Positions 38,399 to 47,045 of a DNA stretch of 64,000 nt are shown here, piece by piece. Made by a program: the position numbers and the translations under genes. This DNA comes from an uncultured bacterium (lineage in GTDB: Bacteria; Bacteroidota; Bacteroidia; Bacteroidales; Rikenellaceae), in NCBI GenBank assembly GCA_905214725.1, contig CAJMNH010000004.1:62001-126000 (forward strand), read 5' to 3'. Position 1 is the stretch's first letter. Every line of letters starts with the position of its first letter. The notes below the pieces were generated by a model, which saw only the letters and a list, made by a program, of their open reading frames with translations, did no database searches and was not told the DNA's origin.

Positions 38399-38810
38399 CT
38401 ATTTCTCTGTCTTTGAAACAGCTAACATTTATCTTTCAACTTCCGGCCCGTCGGAGGCGATTCCGGCACTCCGTTTGCACGTATACGGGCGTAAGGCTGG
38501 GTGAAGGTAACTAATTCTTTTATCTTTGATATGTTTTACACATCTTTCTGTTTATTTTCTGTTTGCACACGGTATGCGTAGCGATACGTGTACGACCCAG
38601 CCTTACTTTTTTAATGTTCTGCGAACATAAAAAAGTAAAAAAGTTATTTCTACATTCCCTCCCTCCGGATTTCACCCTTTATTGTCGAAAAGGGAAGCAC
38701 CTTAACAGAGTACTATTGCCGATATTCTGCGAACACCCTCTGATACGGAAGCTACTATCTTGCAAAAATAGTGACTTTTTTCGGAAATCCAATCGAAATC
38801 CACAGACGGG
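38399..38810. repeat. 412-base intergenic region with internal repeats, no confirmed gene
   Basis: The region holds an inverted repeat GTAAGGCTGGGT (38491-38502) with ACCCAGCCTTAC (38595-38606), two copies of TTCTGCGAACA (about 38618 and 38723), the first within a palindrome, and two GTTTGCAC words. A TAnnTTTG match (TATCTTTG, 38521-38528) lies between the inverted repeat arms. An open frame at 38563-38844 runs into crcB antisense and has poor coding character. It may hold a small RNA or a degraded mobile element. Confidence 0.4.
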
Positions 38811-39185
38811 CTACCCCAATTTCACCAGCCAGTGGCCCGCGTAGACAGCCAGCAGCCCCGACGCGACGCTCAACGCGACATAGAGAGCGAACCCGAATAA
38901 GTCCGACTGACGGGCCAATAAAAGATTTTCATGGATAAAGGTCGAGAAGGTCGTGAAACTGCCGCAGAAACCGACGATAAAGAGCAGCCGTATCTCTTCC
39001 GACAACACCTGATAACGTTCCAATACGCCGTAACACACGCCAAGCAACAGGCAACCGAGAATATTCACGCAAAAGGTTCCCAACGGCAGGGACAACCACA
39101 GGCAGCCCTGCAACAGCCGCGACACGCCGTAACGCAACACGCCTCCGGCGAAACTGCCGCAACCGATCAACAGCAATGCTTTCAT
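38811..39185 (-). CDS. crcB: Fluoride channel Fluc/CrcB
   Basis: A 124-residue protein with four membrane helices that exports fluoride as an inverted dimer. The family signatures are GGVLRYGVSR near the start, NILGCLLLG and GFCGSFTTFSTF, which holds the pore Phe/Thr residues. A fluoride riboswitch lies directly upstream (39203-39266) and supports the function. It follows dnaG in the same orientation. Confidence 0.95.
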   Translation of the reverse strand: MKALLLIGCGSFAGGVLRYGVSRLLQGCLWLSLPLGTFCVNILGCLLLGVCYGVLERYQVLSEEIRLLFIVGFCGSFTTFSTFIHENLLLARQSDLFGFALYVALSVASGLLAVYAGHWLVKLG

Positions 39186-39202
39186 CTACACTAGTATTTA
39201 AG

Positions 39203-39266
39203 AGCAGGCATCATCAGCGTCCGCAAACGGGAACACGGTTGGGATCGGGCGGATACCATCGCCCCC
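39203..39266 (-). ncRNA. Fluoride riboswitch (crcB motif)
   Basis: On the minus strand the 83-base gap between dnaG and crcB holds the crcB-motif parts in order: GGGGGCGATGG, the pseudoknot partner CCGCCC, an AACC joint, a hairpin, and CTGATGATGCC. GGTATC can pair with GATGCC as P1, and GGGCG with CGCCC as the pseudoknot. The downstream gene is the fluoride exporter. It starts immediately after the dnaG stop codon. Expression platform not resolved; it could mask the crcB start region. Confidence 0.87.
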
Positions 39267-39268
39267 TT

Positions 39269-41257
39269 TTAAAGAATGGTTCGCTGCACCTTGTGCGAGA
39301 TGGAGACCATCTCGCGGTTCAGGGTGGCGATCAGATTCATGACCTCCGACTCCTCCTCGTCGGAAAGCTGTCCCGCCGCGAGTCGTTTCATCTGCTCGTC
39401 GATCAGCTTCTTGATGGCGTTCGACTTGTAGAGGATCACGGCCTTCGGCACGCCCGCCGCAAGGATCTCCGCCACGCTCTCGACATGGATCTCCTTCTGT
39501 TTCCAGATCTTACTGGGAATATAATTGTCGTCCGACGTGAGAATATCGACCGCCGCATTGCAGACCGCCGGATCAGGATGGTTGATAAACAGATGCGCCG
39601 GAACCTCCGCCCCTTCGCCCAATTCGGCGCGCTGCTGCCGGTAGGTATCCAGCATTTTCCGGTAGACCTCGCTCTCGAAATGCAGGCCCTGCGCATCGAG
39701 ATTCGACAGAATCACGTCGGCGACATTCATCTGAATGACGTTGCGCCCCTCCTTGAAGCCGAAATTGCAATGACCGTATTTGAGCAGGTATTTCAGCAGC
39801 TCCTTCTCCAATTCCAACGTGGCGCTGCCGGCCACGATACCTTTCGTATAGTCGACCTGCGGCTCCGCCACGGCAGCCTGCTCTTCGCGACGCTGCTGCA
39901 ACTGCTGGCGGCGGATGAAATCCGAAGCTTCGCGGCCGCCGCCCGTCTGCACGACGCGCTTGCGGGCCACCTCCTCGATGAGCACGCGCTCGTCGATGTC
40001 CATCAGCCGCGCGCACTCCTTGACATAGACCGAGCGTTGGATCGGATCGGGAATCTGAGTGATCGACTGCACCATATCGCCGATAAGCGACGCCCGTTTG
40101 ATCGGATCGTTCTGAGCATCCTTCATCAGCAATTGCGCCTTGAAGGTGATGAAATCGATCTCGTTGGCTTTGATGTATTCTTGCACCTCGACGGCACTGT
40201 GGGAACGGGCGAAAGAGTCGGGATCTTCGGGTTCGGGCAGCAAGACGACGCGCACATTCATCCCCTCGGCCAAGATCATGTCGATGCCTCGGATCGAAGC
40301 GTGGATACCCGCCGAGTCGCCGTCGTAAATGACGGTGATGTTCTTTGTGAAGCGGTTGAGCAGACGTATCTGCTCTGTCGTGAGCGACGTCCCCGACGAC
40401 GACACGACATTCTCCACGCCGGCCTGATGCATCGAAATCACATCGGTATACCCTTCGACCATGATCGCGTAGTCCTGTTGCTGGATCGCTTTCTTGGCGA
40501 AATAGAGACCGTAGAGTTCGCGCTTCTTGCTGTATATTTCGCTTTCGGGCGAGTTCTGATATTTGCCGACATTCTTGTTCGTACCCAGAATACGGCCGCC
40601 GAAAGCGACGATACGCCCCGAAATATTGTGTACGGGGAACATCACGCGGTCGTGGAAGCGGTCGAACAGATGCCCGTCGCGCTCGCTGCGCAGCGTAAGG
40701 CCCGTCGAAAGCAGGAACTCCTCCTTGTAACCGGCGGCAAGGGCGGCCTGCGTCATCGCGTCGCCCTTGGCCGAGCAATAACCCAGTCCGAACTTCTCGA
40801 TCGTCGCCTCCGTAAACCCGCGCTTCTGCCGGAAATAGCTCATGCCGATGCTCATTCCCTCCTGCGAACGGCGCAGGTAGTCGGCAAAGTAGTCGTAGGC
40901 CCATCCGTTGAGCGCAAACATGCTCTCACGGTTGTCGTTGCGGCGAATCTCCTCCTCGGTCAGCTCCTTTTCCTGCACTTCGATGCCGTAGCGTTTGGCG
41001 ACGACTTTGAGCGCCTCGGGATAGGAAATTCCTTCGTGCTCCATCACGAAGGTGACGGCGTTGCCCGCCTTGCCGCAGCCGAAACACTTGAAAACGCCTT
41101 TGGCGGGCGAAACGACGAACGAAGGAGTTTTTTCGTTGTGGAAGGGACAGCACGCCTGATAGTTCACGCCCTTGCGTTTGAGCGTGACATAGTCGCCGAT
41201 GATCTCGACGATGTTGGCTGCCGCATAGATGCGGTCCACGGTGGCGCGGTCGATCAT
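39269..41257 (-). CDS. dnaG: DNA primase
   Basis: DnaG makes RNA primers for replication. The 662-residue protein has the N-terminal CHC2 zinc motif (CCPFHNEKTPSF and FKCFGCGKAGN), the RNA-polymerase domain with FGGR and the Toprim acidic motifs (MVEGYTDVISMHQAG, VIYDGDSAGIHA), and a C-terminal helicase-interaction region. It is divergent from uvrB and is followed by the fluoride riboswitch and crcB. Confidence 0.97.
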   Translation of the reverse strand: MIDRATVDRIYAAANIVEIIGDYVTLKRKGVNYQACCPFHNEKTPSFVVSPAKGVFKCFGCGKAGNAVTFVMEHEGISYPEALKVVAKRYGIEVQEKELTEEEIRRNDNRESMFALNGWAYDYFADYLRRSQEGMSIGMSYFRQKRGFTEATIEKFGLGYCSAKGDAMTQAALAAGYKEEFLLSTGLTLRSERDGHLFDRFHDRVMFPVHNISGRIVAFGGRILGTNKNVGKYQNSPESEIYSKKRELYGLYFAKKAIQQQDYAIMVEGYTDVISMHQAGVENVVSSSGTSLTTEQIRLLNRFTKNITVIYDGDSAGIHASIRGIDMILAEGMNVRVVLLPEPEDPDSFARSHSAVEVQEYIKANEIDFITFKAQLLMKDAQNDPIKRASLIGDMVQSITQIPDPIQRSVYVKECARLMDIDERVLIEEVARKRVVQTGGGREASDFIRRQQLQQRREEQAAVAEPQVDYTKGIVAGSATLELEKELLKYLLKYGHCNFGFKEGRNVIQMNVADVILSNLDAQGLHFESEVYRKMLDTYRQQRAELGEGAEVPAHLFINHPDPAVCNAAVDILTSDDNYIPSKIWKQKEIHVESVAEILAAGVPKAVILYKSNAIKKLIDEQMKRLAAGQLSDEEESEVMNLIATLNREMVSISHKVQRTIL

Positions 41258-41279
41258 AATCCTTCCGAAAATTCGTTTA

Positions 41280-41287
41280 CAAAGTTA
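41280..41287 (-). promoter_or_regulatory. -7 element for dnaG
   Basis: The minus strand reads TAACTTTG, an exact TAnnTTTG match 22 bases before the dnaG ATG. No -33 TTG at standard spacing. Confidence 0.55.
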
Positions 41288-41359
41288 CGAATAATTCGGC
41301 AGGCGGAATAGTGTTTGCTGAATTAAATTTACGTCTCGCAGCCAATTCGTTCTCACGCT

Positions 41360-41387
41360 GCCGGTTGGCGGACATCCGCCAACCGGC
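41360..41387. repeat. 13-bp perfect inverted repeat between dnaG and uvrB
   Basis: GCCGGTTGGCGGA (41360-41372) and its complement (41375-41387) are separated by two bases. It lies upstream of two divergent genes, so it is not a simple terminator; it could be an operator or a relic. Confidence 0.6.
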
Positions 41388-41477
41388 GGGCAATATCGCC
41401 GGCCCGTTTCGCGTTGAAAAGGCGGATTCGGATTCAAAATTATCCGCCGTTTCGAATTCCGAATCCTGAATTTGTTA

Positions 41478-41485
41478 TACCTTTG
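41478..41485 (+). promoter_or_regulatory. -7 element immediately before uvrB
   Basis: TACCTTTG is an exact match and ends only 5 bases before the uvrB ATG, implying transcription starts at or next to the start codon. Confidence 0.6.
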
Positions 41486-41490
41486 CATAC

Positions 41491-43542
41491 ATGGATTTCA
41501 AACTTGTCTCGGAGTATAAACCCACGGGCGATCAGCCCGAGGCCATCGCGCAGCTCGTCGACTCTATTCACCACGGGTCGAAGCACAACACGCTGCTGGG
41601 CGTTACCGGATCGGGCAAGACCTTTACCGTGGCGAACGTTATCGCCGAAATCAACAAACCGACGCTGGTGCTGAGCCACAACAAAACGCTTGCGGCGCAG
41701 CTCTACGGAGAGTTCAAAAACTTCTTCCCGGAAAACGCCGTCGAGTACTTCGTCTCCTACTACGACTATTACCAGCCCGAGGCCTATCTTCCGGCTTCGG
41801 ACACCTTTATCGAAAAAGACCTCTCGATCAACGACGAGATCGAGAAACTGCGTCTGCAAACCTGCGCGACGCTTCTTTCGGGACGCAAGGACGTGATCGT
41901 CGTCTCGTCCGTTTCGTGCCTCTACGGCAGCGGCAACCCCGAAGATTTCCATGCGACGGCCGTCTCGTTCAAGGTGGGCGACATCGTCAGCTACAAACAG
42001 TTCCTCTACAAACTGGTCGAAGCGCTCTACACCCGTACCGAACGCGACATGCAGCCCGCAACATTCCGCGTCAACGGCGATACGGTGGACATCATGGCCG
42101 CCTTCGGCGAGTTCGGCAGTCAGTGTTACCGCGTGATGTTCTACGACAACGAGATCGAGGCGATCTGGCTTATCGATCCGGTAACGGGCGCCCGCATCCA
42201 GACGATCGACACGCTGACGATCTACCCCGCCCGCCTGTTCGTCACCACGAAGGAGCGCATCAACGCCGCCGTGCAGCAGATCTACCTCGATCTGGGCAAG
42301 CAAATCGAGTTCTTCGAACGCGAAGGGCGGCCGATGGAAGCGCAGCGCATCAAACAGCGCGTGGAGTATGATCTGGAGATGATCAAGGAGTTGGGCTACT
42401 GTTCCGGCATCGAAAACTACTCGCGTTACTTCGACGGGAGGGCTGCCGGTACGCGTCCCTTCTGTCTGCTCGATTTTTTTCCGAAAGATTACCTACTGCT
42501 CATCGACGAAAGCCATGTCACGCTGCCGCAGGTACACGGCATGTTCGGCGGCGACCGCGCCCGCAAGGAGAATCTGGTGGAGTACGGATTCCGCCTGCCC
42601 GCCGCAAAGGACAACCGCCCGCTGCGCTTCGAGGAGTTCGAACAGATGATGGGCACGACGATCTACATCAGCGCCACGCCTGCCGAGTACGAACTGATGA
42701 AAAGCGAAGGCGTAGTGGTCGAACAGTTGATCCGCCCCACAGGGCTGGTCGATCCGCCACTCGAAGTGCGCGTCACGGAGAATCAGATCGACGACTTGCT
42801 GGAAGAGATCGACAAGCGGGTGCGGGTCGAGGACAAAGTCCTTATCACGACCATCACCAAGCGCATGGCCGAGGAACTGTCGAAATATTTCGACCGCATC
42901 GGCGTGCGCAACCGCTATATCCACTCGGACATCGACACGCTGGAGCGCATCCAGATTCTCGAAGACCTGCGCGCCGGACTGTTCGACGTACTGATCGGCG
43001 TCAACCTGCTGCGCGAAGGGCTGGACCTGCCCGAAGTGGGACTCGTCGCCATCCTCGACGCCGACAAGGAGGGTTTTCTGCGCAACGTGCGTTCGATCAC
43101 CCAGATCGCGGGACGCGCCGCACGGCATGCCAACGGCAACGTCATCCTCTACGCCGACCGGTGCACCGACTCGATGCGTTACGCCATCGTCGAGAGCAAC
43201 CGCCGGCGTGAAAAACAGGTGCGCTACAACCTCGAACACGAGATGCTGCCGCGGCAGGCGCAGCGCAGCGGTTCGGGGCAGAGCACGCTATTGGCCGGAC
43301 AGGGCGAGAAGATTCAGGAGGCGAAACGGGCGTTCTATCTGCCGGCCGAAGATCATTACATGCAGGCCGCCGACGTACAGCGCACCTATGTGGCGAGCGA
43401 AAACCTCGATACGCTGATAGAGAAGGCGAAAGAAGAGATGGAACGCGCCGCCAAATCGCTCGACTTCCTCGCCGCAGCGAAATACCGCGACCGCATGTAC
43501 GAATTGCAGAAACTGCGCGAAGAGAACCGCAAAGGCCGTTGA
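41491..43542 (+). CDS. uvrB: Excinuclease ABC subunit B
   Basis: UvrB verifies damage in nucleotide excision repair. The 683-residue protein has GVTGSGKTFTVAN (Walker A), the beta-hairpin YYDYYQPEAYLP, the DESH box LLIDESHVTLPQ, motif VI (QIAGRAARHANG) and the C-terminal UVR motif (LDFLAAAKYRDRMYELQ) that binds UvrC. UvrA and UvrC are not in the window. Confidence 0.98.
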   Translation: MDFKLVSEYKPTGDQPEAIAQLVDSIHHGSKHNTLLGVTGSGKTFTVANVIAEINKPTLVLSHNKTLAAQLYGEFKNFFPENAVEYFVSYYDYYQPEAYLPASDTFIEKDLSINDEIEKLRLQTCATLLSGRKDVIVVSSVSCLYGSGNPEDFHATAVSFKVGDIVSYKQFLYKLVEALYTRTERDMQPATFRVNGDTVDIMAAFGEFGSQCYRVMFYDNEIEAIWLIDPVTGARIQTIDTLTIYPARLFVTTKERINAAVQQIYLDLGKQIEFFEREGRPMEAQRIKQRVEYDLEMIKELGYCSGIENYSRYFDGRAAGTRPFCLLDFFPKDYLLLIDESHVTLPQVHGMFGGDRARKENLVEYGFRLPAAKDNRPLRFEEFEQMMGTTIYISATPAEYELMKSEGVVVEQLIRPTGLVDPPLEVRVTENQIDDLLEEIDKRVRVEDKVLITTITKRMAEELSKYFDRIGVRNRYIHSDIDTLERIQILEDLRAGLFDVLIGVNLLREGLDLPEVGLVAILDADKEGFLRNVRSITQIAGRAARHANGNVILYADRCTDSMRYAIVESNRRREKQVRYNLEHEMLPRQAQRSGSGQSTLLAGQGEKIQEAKRAFYLPAEDHYMQAADVQRTYVASENLDTLIEKAKEEMERAAKSLDFLAAAKYRDRMYELQKLREENRKGR

Positions 43543-43600
43543 CAGACGGTCTTTTTCATCCGGTCGGCGCGGTTCCCGTCGGCCGTCGATCAAAGAACGC

Positions 43601-44092
43601 TCAATCGATGGCTCCTCGAAACGTAAAATAGCGGGCTGCGAGAAAGCTATAAATGGCGGAAAGCAAGGAGGTCGCGAGTTTGGCGGGCGTCGGCCAGATG
43701 CCGACAATTTCCACGAAGAATTTCATGCAGAGATAATTGAGCAGGATCGCGCCCGCCACCGAAAAGGCATAGCGCAGCAATTGCGTGCGCGTACGCAGCG
43801 GCGACGAGCGGAACGCGACGTTGCGGTTGAGCCAGAATCCCGTAAAGAAAGTGATCGGAAAGACGAGAAACAACGACGCGATCGGCGCCGACATATAAAC
43901 GAATCCCAGATCGATAAACCGATCTTCGCCGATCAGGAAATGGTAAATCACGAAATACCACACCGCATCCAGCAGCAGGTTCAATCCGCCGCAAAAAGCA
44001 TAACGGAACAATTGTCGGGAAACCACCCCTTCCAGCCGACGCCAATAGAACACATCGACCGCACGGGTCATCAGCGAAGCGAACGAACTCAT
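43601..44092 (-). CDS. GtrA-family membrane protein
   Basis: A 163-residue protein with four membrane helices, the GtrA fold proposed to flip polyprenyl-linked sugars. Signature parts are FRYAFCGGLNLLLDAVWYFV, FFTGFWLNRNVAFRS and YSFLAARYFTFRG. ATG 44092 was chosen because it overlaps the upstream stop codon as ATGA; an ATG 30 bases upstream adds charged residues. It is the last gene of the ribE-kinase-lgt-SPOR-gtrA run. Confidence 0.87.
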   Translation of the reverse strand: MSSFASLMTRAVDVFYWRRLEGVVSRQLFRYAFCGGLNLLLDAVWYFVIYHFLIGEDRFIDLGFVYMSAPIASLFLVFPITFFTGFWLNRNVAFRSSPLRTRTQLLRYAFSVAGAILLNYLCMKFFVEIVGIWPTPAKLATSLLSAIYSFLAARYFTFRGAID

Positions 44093-45099
44093 TTTTTCAC
44101 GTAAATCCACAGGTCGGGCCATACCGAGCGGTGTTCCCGCATAAAGTTCTCGCAGGCATCGCGGCCCTGCGCGGCATAGGGCGAAACCATGAACTTCGCT
44201 CCGAAAGGATAAATGGATACCGCGAGCGACGGCATCTCACGCAGCAACTGTTCACGGCACCGCACAGCATTCTCCTCTGTGGAAAAGACTCCGAAAACCA
44301 CATAGCACCACCCCGCCTGCATGCGGTCGGACGCCGGCTGGGAAGCAGCGGCCGGTCGTGCGGAAGACGATGTCGATGCGATCTCGACAGGCACATCGGA
44401 GGCCTGCTCACGGTGCGTTCCCGCTGACGGTACCGGCTCGGCGGGCTCCGATTCTCCGGCCGAGGGTTTCTCGGCGGAATGCGAAGCACCGACTGTAACG
44501 GCCGCGGCAGAGGTTGCATCCACCGCCGATTCGGAAAACGCTACCGTTTTTTTCCTTTCGACCTCGGCCGCAGTATGCCCCTGCGTCTTTCTCGCTATCC
44601 GCTCTGAACGCGCGACGAGGCGGGAGATGGATTTGGGACCGAATTCGATATACCCGAACACTCCGATCGCCACCGCGATCGCCGCCACGGCGATGCCCAC
44701 CACGACGCGATTCATGCGGGGCTGCAACGTCACGACCTCTTCGCCCGCGGGATTCAACCGTGCGGCGAATGCAGGATCGGGCGTAAAGGCGCGATGGCGC
44801 AATATGCCGATTCCTTCGAGGGTCAGCACCTCGCCTTCGCGCGTCTTCGCCAGCCAGCGGTCGAAAATAGCCTGCGCCTGCGCTTCGTCGCATTCGGCGA
44901 CGCGACGAATCAACTCGACAAGCGACACGTCTTCCTCCGACGGACGAAAGTCGATCTCGTTGCGGGGCGCCGCGAATTTCTGCCGCGACAGACGGCGGGC
45001 GTTGCGATGCGCCACGTAGAGCGTACCCACCCCGGGAATTACGACAGGCCTATGGCTCAGCAGTTCGCCTGCGATGATTTTATTTACCTCTGCGACCAT
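44089..45099 (-). CDS. HU-CCDC81-like/SPOR-domain inner-membrane protein
   Basis: A 336-residue bitopic protein. Residues about 1-105 resemble the HU/CCDC81 fold seen at the N-terminus of Bacteroidota SPOR proteins (HRPVVIPGVGTLYVAHRNAR, TLEGIGILRHR). A membrane helix (131-151) is followed by a Ser/Ala/Glu-rich linker and a C-terminal SPOR domain (about 265-336, WCYVVFGVFSTEENA) that binds denuded septal peptidoglycan. A division role is inferred. It overlaps lgt by 20 bases and gtrA by 4. Confidence 0.86.
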   Translation of the reverse strand: MVAEVNKIIAGELLSHRPVVIPGVGTLYVAHRNARRLSRQKFAAPRNEIDFRPSEEDVSLVELIRRVAECDEAQAQAIFDRWLAKTREGEVLTLEGIGILRHRAFTPDPAFAARLNPAGEEVVTLQPRMNRVVVGIAVAAIAVAIGVFGYIEFGPKSISRLVARSERIARKTQGHTAAEVERKKTVAFSESAVDATSAAAVTVGASHSAEKPSAGESEPAEPVPSAGTHREQASDVPVEIASTSSSARPAAASQPASDRMQAGWCYVVFGVFSTEENAVRCREQLLREMPSLAVSIYPFGAKFMVSPYAAQGRDACENFMREHRSVWPDLWIYVKK

Positions 45100-45928
45100 G
45101 TTTTACCTCCACGGCGGGATGCGACAGCGCCCGCCAGATCATATAAATACCGAAAAGGATGAAGGGAATACTCAGCAACTGCCCCATATTGAGCAGCATT
45201 CCCTGCTCGAAGGCCTCCTGATCCTCCTTGATGAATTCGATGAAAAAACGCGTCAGGAAAATCCCGATCAGTCCTACGCCAAACAACAATCCCGGCCGGC
45301 GCACTCCCAGATCGCGACGGTAGTAAAGCCACCACAGCACGCCGAACGTCACCACGTAACACAACGCTTCGTAAAGCTGCGTAGGATGCTGCACGGGTAC
45401 CGCGTCGAGCGGCAGGTCACGGTAGAGCCGCACGAATTTGAAACCCCACGGCATGTCGGTCGCGCAACCCACGATCTCCGAATTGAAAAGATTGCCGAAA
45501 CGCACCGCCGCACCGCCGATGGCCACCGGAATCATGATGCGGTCGAGCGACCAGACATAAGGCAGTTTGTTGCGGCGCGAAAAGAGCCACAGGCCGATCA
45601 AAAGTCCCACAGCCGCACCGTGACTCGCCATGCCGCCGTTACGGATCTCCGTAATGATCGCCAACGGATGCGCCAAATAGTGCTGTGGCTCGTAAAAGAG
45701 ACAGTGGCCCAGACGCGAACCGATAATCGTCGCCAGCGTACCGTAGATAAAGATCGACTCCGAAACCGACGAAGGCAACCCCTCGCGCTTGCAGAAATTA
45801 TCGAAGAATTTGGCGCCGACGAGAATCGCCAGCGCCCACATCAGTCCATAATAACGGATATCCAGCCCGCCGATGGAAAAGAGCACCGGGTTGAAATTCC
45901 ATACGATGTACAAAGGATTGAATACCAT
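45080..45928 (-). CDS. lgt: Prolipoprotein diacylglyceryl transferase
   Basis: Lgt attaches diacylglycerol to the lipobox cysteine of prolipoproteins in the inner membrane. The 282-residue, seven-helix protein has RYYGLMWALAILVG, GGMASHGAAVGLLIG with the key His, the signature GNLFNSEIVGCATDMPWG and the late HPTQLYEALC motif. The many lipoproteins in this window would be its substrates. It follows the histidine kinase gene by 15 bases. Confidence 0.97.
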   Translation of the reverse strand: MVFNPLYIVWNFNPVLFSIGGLDIRYYGLMWALAILVGAKFFDNFCKREGLPSSVSESIFIYGTLATIIGSRLGHCLFYEPQHYLAHPLAIITEIRNGGMASHGAAVGLLIGLWLFSRRNKLPYVWSLDRIMIPVAIGGAAVRFGNLFNSEIVGCATDMPWGFKFVRLYRDLPLDAVPVQHPTQLYEALCYVVTFGVLWWLYYRRDLGVRRPGLLFGVGLIGIFLTRFFIEFIKEDQEAFEQGMLLNMGQLLSIPFILFGIYMIWRALSHPAVEVKHGRRGK

Positions 45929-45943
45929 TTTATCGAGATCGGT

Positions 45944-46990
45944 TTACTTGATTTCGTTCGGGTCCACTTTCTTGAGCGTGAAGGAGAAGGTGCTGCCCAC
46001 GCCCATTTCGCTGCGCAAAGTGATGTGTTCGCCGTGCGCTTCGACGATATGCTTGACGATCGCCAGTCCGAGCCCCGTACCGCCGTGTTCGCGCGACCGC
46101 CCCTTGTCGGTACGATAGAAACGTTCGAAGACGCGCGGGATCTCCTCCTTGGCAATGCCTACGCCCGAATCCTCGACTTCGATCAGGATTTTGTCGAGCA
46201 TGTCGCGGAAACGCACGCGCGTCTGACCGCCCTCGCGACCGTAGCAGATCGAGTTGGTCAACAGATTGACCATCACTTGTCCCACATAGTGCTTGTCGGC
46301 CAAAACCCAGAAAGGCGACGGCAGGTCGTCGGCTCCCTTGACCAGCAATTTGATATGCCGCTCGCCGGCCTTCATCTCCAACTGATCGGCGATCTCCTTC
46401 GTAAGCGCCACAATATCGAACGGCTCCATTTTCAGCCGCGTCATGTCGCTCTCGAGTTTGGAAATGGTATCGAGATCGTTGACGATATTGATCAGCCGGT
46501 CGATGCTCTTCTCGGTACGTTCGAGATACTTGCGGTTGATGAGTTCGTCCTCCAGTCCACCGTCGAGCAGCGTGGAGATATATCCCTGAATATTGAAAAT
46601 CGGGGTTTTCAGTTCATGCGCCACATTGCCGAGGTACTCCTTGCGGAACTTCTCGGTCTCCTTCAGGCGGGCGATCTCCATATCGCTGGTTTCGGCCCAT
46701 GCCGACAACTCTTCGGAGATGCTCTCCACATGCTTATCCTTCAATTCGTCGAGAATCTCATGGGTGTGTACGTTGCGGGAAAAGACAATCGAATAGATCG
46801 GTTTCAGCTTGTAAGCCACGTATTTACGGATTACAAAGAGGGTGAACAGCGACACGATCAGGAACGTCCCGAGCGCTATGCACAAAACCACCCACCATAC
46901 CATATGGGCCAACGCCGTCGCAAGGGCGACAATCGCCGCCGCCAGCACTGCAACCAACAGCGAAGAGGCCTCTTTCGTTTTGATGTTCAT
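45944..46990 (-). CDS. Membrane sensor histidine kinase (PhoR-like)
   Basis: A 348-residue kinase with two N-terminal membrane helices (about 9-28 and 32-54) and almost no periplasmic loop, so it probably senses a membrane or internal signal. HisKA has His125 (GNVAHELKTPI); the ATPase domain has NLLTNSICYG, EDSGVGI, FYRTDKGRSREHGGTGLGLA. No response regulator is adjacent. It lies between ribE and lgt in the same orientation. Confidence 0.92.
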   Translation of the reverse strand: MNIKTKEASSLLVAVLAAAIVALATALAHMVWWVVLCIALGTFLIVSLFTLFVIRKYVAYKLKPIYSIVFSRNVHTHEILDELKDKHVESISEELSAWAETSDMEIARLKETEKFRKEYLGNVAHELKTPIFNIQGYISTLLDGGLEDELINRKYLERTEKSIDRLINIVNDLDTISKLESDMTRLKMEPFDIVALTKEIADQLEMKAGERHIKLLVKGADDLPSPFWVLADKHYVGQVMVNLLTNSICYGREGGQTRVRFRDMLDKILIEVEDSGVGIAKEEIPRVFERFYRTDKGRSREHGGTGLGLAIVKHIVEAHGEHITLRSEMGVGSTFSFTLKKVDPNEIK

Positions 46991-47045
46991 CGCAAATAAT
47001 ATTTAAGGTATAAAGTATTCCGCGCCCGCCCGCTGCACAGATGCA

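Noticed and set aside
38399..38810. tmRNA gene next to smpB
   Set aside because: No tRNA-like acceptor ends or tag-peptide frame were recognisable in the gap.
38563..38844. 93-codon open frame in the smpB-crcB gap
   Set aside because: It runs into the crcB 3' end, starts inside a repeat and has no coding-like composition; kept only as part of the repeat region.
39176..41311. Long open frame opposite dnaG, rich in Arg, His and Leu
   Set aside because: It covers dnaG and the riboswitch, has no recognisable domain, and dnaG itself is certain.
45074..46999. 641-codon open frame opposite lgt and the histidine kinase
   Set aside because: It spans two well-supported genes on the other strand and has shadow-like composition.
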